This document shows positions 6,291 through 8,060 of a stretch of 8,060 nucleotides of DNA, piece by piece. The stretch lies in NCBI GenBank assembly GCA_019236085.1, contig JAFAJR010000224.1, forward strand, positions 1 to 8,060, written 5' to 3'. Below the pieces are notes generated by a model that saw only the letters and a list, made by a program, of their open reading frames with translations, was not told the origin of the DNA and ran no database searches. This DNA is from Candidatus Dormiibacterota bacterium (lineage in GTDB: Bacteria; Chloroflexota; Dormibacteria; Aeolococcales; Aeolococcaceae). Both the position numbers and the translations under genes were made by a program. Within the stretch, counting starts at the first letter, position 1. Every line of letters begins with the position of its first letter.

Positions 6291-7004
6291 CGGCGTGGGC
6301 GTGCTCAGCCCCTGCGCCAGCTGGCTGTAGTCGATGCAACCGGTCGGCGTCGTCACCGAGCTGACCGAGTTCCACTGCGAGAAATCGATGTAGCCGCCGC
6401 CAGGTGCGTCCGCGCGGACGGGAAGTGGCTGACCCTGCGTGGCGATGTACAGCACGCTGCCGTCGGTGGTTTTCAGCGGCAGCACCTGCTGCCCGTCGAC
6501 GGTGGTGACGTTGCCCTTGGTGAGGCCGTTGGTGTTGGAGAGCTCGCCGCCCGCGTTGGGCGAGAGGATGCCTGTGATTTCCGACACACCGTTGGTGAGC
6601 TGGCCCACGCCGGGCGTGGATCCGCTGGCCGAGATGCACTTGCCGCTGAGCAGCTGCACGGCAAAGGTGTTGCCCTGGGCGAGACTTTGCCAGAACTGAT
6701 CGTCGGGGGTGAGGTAGAACATGTTGCCGTCGCTGGTGGCGATCTTGAAGCCGCCGGTGCCGGCGATGCTGAGTGAGCCCTCCAGCGCCTTCGGCTTCAC
6801 CGCGGTGAGGTCGAGCGCAATCGACTGACCGTTGCTCTGGATCGTGCCCTTGAGGTGCACCGAGTGCTGGTTGGACAGCGCCGTGCTCACCTGCTGAGCG
6901 ACCTGCGATGCGCTTTCTGAGGTGATGCTGTTCGACTGCGAGCCACAGGCCCCGAGGATGGTGCAGCCGAGGACCAGTGGCAGAAGGCGGACCGCTCCCT
7001 TCAC
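6288..7004 (-). CDS. Lipoprotein, LppX/LprG (LolA-like) type
   Basis: The 238-residue product begins with a textbook lipoprotein signal: K2 and R6, a hydrophobic core LLPLVLGCTI, and the lipobox LGAC with C20 as the lipidated cysteine. The mature part carries QQVSTALSNQHSVHLKGTI, then a series of alternating strands: IALDL, GFKIATSDGNMFYL, TVDGQQVLPLKTTDGSVLYIATQGQPLPVRA, and DFSQW near the end. This order is typical of the LppX_LprAFG fold, an extracytoplasmic hydrophobic-pocket protein related to LolA that carries lipids in mycobacteria; a lipid cargo here is inference. The GTG at 7004 is chosen over an upstream ATG at 7013 or 7109 because TACGAT ends 7 bases before it and because it gives a signal peptide of normal length. 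The gene diverges from the secreted protein gene at 7124. Confidence 0.83.
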   Translation of the reverse strand: MKGAVRLLPLVLGCTILGACGSQSNSITSESASQVAQQVSTALSNQHSVHLKGTIQSNGQSIALDLTAVKPKALEGSLSIAGTGGFKIATSDGNMFYLTPDDQFWQSLAQGNTFAVQLLSGKCISASGSTPGVGQLTNGVSEITGILSPNAGGELSNTNGLTKGNVTTVDGQQVLPLKTTDGSVLYIATQGQPLPVRADAPGGGYIDFSQWNSVSSVTTPTGCIDYSQLAQGLSTPTP

Positions 7005-7011
7005 GACAGCC

Positions 7012-7017
7012 ATCGTA
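7012..7017 (-). promoter_or_regulatory. -10 box of lipoprotein gene
   Basis: TACGAT on the minus strand fits TANNNT and ends 7 bases before the GTG at 7004, the same geometry as at three neighbouring genes. An ATG at 7013 overlaps the box and would be upstream of the predicted transcript start. Confidence 0.5.
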
Positions 7018-7078
7018 GCGCGGCGGCCCCGACCGAAAAGAACGCCACACGCTTCGATCGTCGCGCTGTCGTCCAGCC

Positions 7079-7087
7079 TGCTACTCT
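7079..7087 (+). promoter_or_regulatory. Extended -10 promoter of secreted protein gene
   Basis: TG-C-TACTCT forms an extended -10. Transcription would start near 7094 and give a leader of about 30 bases that contains the Shine-Dalgarno site. No -35 match is seen at the usual distance. Confidence 0.5.
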
Positions 7088-7111
7088 CCACCCCGCTCTG
7101 ACAAGGCACTC

Positions 7112-7119
7112 GGGAGGAG
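7112..7119 (+). promoter_or_regulatory. Strong ribosome binding site
   Basis: GGGAGGAG, whose GGAGG core ends 6 bases before the ATG at 7124, fixes the start of the secreted protein. It is the only strong Shine-Dalgarno sequence in the window. Confidence 0.8.
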
Positions 7120-7123
7120 ACCC

Positions 7124-8060
7124 ATGAACAGCAGGGTGGCCAGGCGCCTGGTGGCTGGCGCCATGTTCGCCGCGGTCGGTGCCGCGGTACCGACTACGAG
7201 CCTCGCGGCGGCGCCGCACCAGTCAGCGGCACCACTGTCGCCGCTGGTGAGCGGGCATAACTACCGTCACGGCGTGGTGCCGTCGCTCTCGTATGAGAAG
7301 GCCCACATCGCCGCCGGCGACGTCATCGCGGCGAGCGCGAACAACCTGCAGTACGGCGGCGGCATCAGCGGCGTCGGTGTCACCACCGGCGCTGAGAAGG
7401 TGTACCTCGTGTTCTGGGGCTCGCAGTGGGGCACGCAGAGCACCAACGGCCAGGGCTACGCCACGTTCTCTGGCGATCCCGACGGTTACGCCCCGGACAT
7501 CCAGGCATTCATGAAGGGGCTGGGCACCGGCGGCGAAACCTGGAGCGGCGTCATGACGCAGTACTGCCAGGGCGTCTCGACCGGTTCGCAGACCTGTCCC
7601 GCCAGCGCGGCCCACGTCGCGTACCCGACGGGCGGTGCGCTCGCCGGTGTCTGGGAGGACACATCCTCTGCGGCGCCGTCGGCGGCCTCCGGCCATCAGC
7701 TCGGGGTCGAGGGCGTCAATGCGGCGACGCACTTCGGCAACACGACGCAGGCATCGAACCGCAACACGCAATACGTGATCATCTCGCCGACCGGCACCGA
7801 TCCCGACAGCTACCAGGAGAACGGGTTCTGCGCCTGGCACGACTACACCGGTGACAGCACGCTCGACGGCGGCGGTGCGGTCAACAGCCCCGACGGACTG
7901 CTGGCCTTCACCAACATGCCGTACGTGCCCGATGTGGGATCGAGTTGCGGCGCAGGTTTTGTCAATCCCGGCAACAACCTCGACGGCGTGACGATCGTCG
8001 AAGGCCATGAGTACGCGGAAACGATCACCGACCAGTACCCCGCCGGCGGCTGGACCGACA
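7124..8060 (+). CDS. Secreted protein with HEYAETITD motif (possible Exordium-like or metalloprotease-like), 3' end missing
   Basis: At least 312 residues are encoded before the window ends. The N-terminus is a Sec signal peptide: basic MNSRVARR, a hydrophobic stretch to about residue 25, and a likely cleavage near SLAAA (27-31). The mature part has VYLVFWGSQWG at about 93-103, then an aromatic segment ETWSGVMTQYC, and late in the visible part DGVTIVEGHEYAETITD with H295, E296, E299 and D303. The pair of a FWGxxW strand and an HE-x2-E-x2-TD motif recalls a group of secreted bacterial proteins distantly like plant Exordium (phosphate-induced) proteins. The HE-x2-E motif also suggests a metal site, though it is not the classical HExxH of zincins. 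Several cysteines could form disulfides outside the cell. Function is unknown. The coding start is set by a strong Shine-Dalgarno site; a long open frame on the opposite strand (7223-8008) is its shadow. Confidence 0.85.
   Translation, partial: MNSRVARRLVAGAMFAAVGAAVPTTSLAAAPHQSAAPLSPLVSGHNYRHGVVPSLSYEKAHIAAGDVIAASANNLQYGGGISGVGVTTGAEKVYLVFWGSQWGTQSTNGQGYATFSGDPDGYAPDIQAFMKGLGTGGETWSGVMTQYCQGVSTGSQTCPASAAHVAYPTGGALAGVWEDTSSAAPSAASGHQLGVEGVNAATHFGNTTQASNRNTQYVIISPTGTDPDSYQENGFCAWHDYTGDSTLDGGGAVNSPDGLLAFTNMPYVPDVGSSCGAGFVNPGNNLDGVTIVEGHEYAETITDQYPAGGWTD

Noticed and set aside
5815..7050. 411-codon open frame on the minus strand
   Set aside because: It covers the MmcQ/YjbR and lipoprotein genes in another frame of the same strand. 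Its product is rich in Arg, His and Gly with no motif, while the overlapped frames show clear domains and a lipobox.
7223..8008. 261-codon open frame on the minus strand
   Set aside because: It is antisense to the secreted protein, which has a signal peptide and Shine-Dalgarno site. The minus frame has neither, nor any recognisable motif.
1..8060. tRNA, rRNA, CRISPR, transposon ends or attachment sites
   Set aside because: No cloverleaf, repeated spacer array, transposase motif or paired terminal repeats were seen on either strand.

Overview
The window is GC-rich (visibly about two thirds G+C), densely packed bacterial chromosome. Three things suggest a high-GC actinobacterium or a relative: an anti-sigma factor with a zinc-finger (ZAS) motif and an AMIN-like outer domain, an LppX/LprG-like lipoprotein, and several GTG-started genes that look leaderless. 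I cannot name a genus. There are no RNA genes, CRISPR arrays, insertion sequences or phage genes.

Layout. (1) 1-1078, plus strand: the 3' part of an acyl-CoA synthetase gene, cut by the left edge. It is separated by a strong hairpin terminator (1100-1125) from a convergent operon. (2) 5065 down to 1127, minus strand: four genes in order SAM hydroxide adenosyltransferase (DUF62) -> NAD(P)HX epimerase (NnrE/YjeF N-domain) -> degenerate ECF-type sigma factor -> membrane-anchored zinc-finger anti-sigma factor. Each junction is an ATGA stop/start overlap, so the four are probably one translationally coupled operon. A second promoter-like element sits at the head of the sigma gene. (3) 5092-5457, plus strand: a small membrane-anchored protein, diverging from the operon through a nearly symmetric -10 element. 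(4) 5441-7004, minus strand: three genes (hypothetical protein, MmcQ/YjbR-family protein, lipoprotein), each with its own -10-like box just upstream of a GTG start. (5) 7124-8060, plus strand: a secreted protein with an HEYAETITD motif, cut by the right edge, with a clear Shine-Dalgarno site and an extended -10.

How the parts fit. The operon joins two small housekeeping enzymes, one splitting S-adenosylmethionine and one repairing damaged NAD(P)H, to a sigma/anti-sigma pair that could sense the cell envelope. Whether this is a functional link or chance packing cannot be decided from one genome. The most distinctive features are this gene combination, the anti-sigma factor with a very long proline-rich linker and AMIN-like outer domain, the eroded region 2 of the sigma factor, and the run of four GTG genes each starting 6-7 bases after a TANNNT box.
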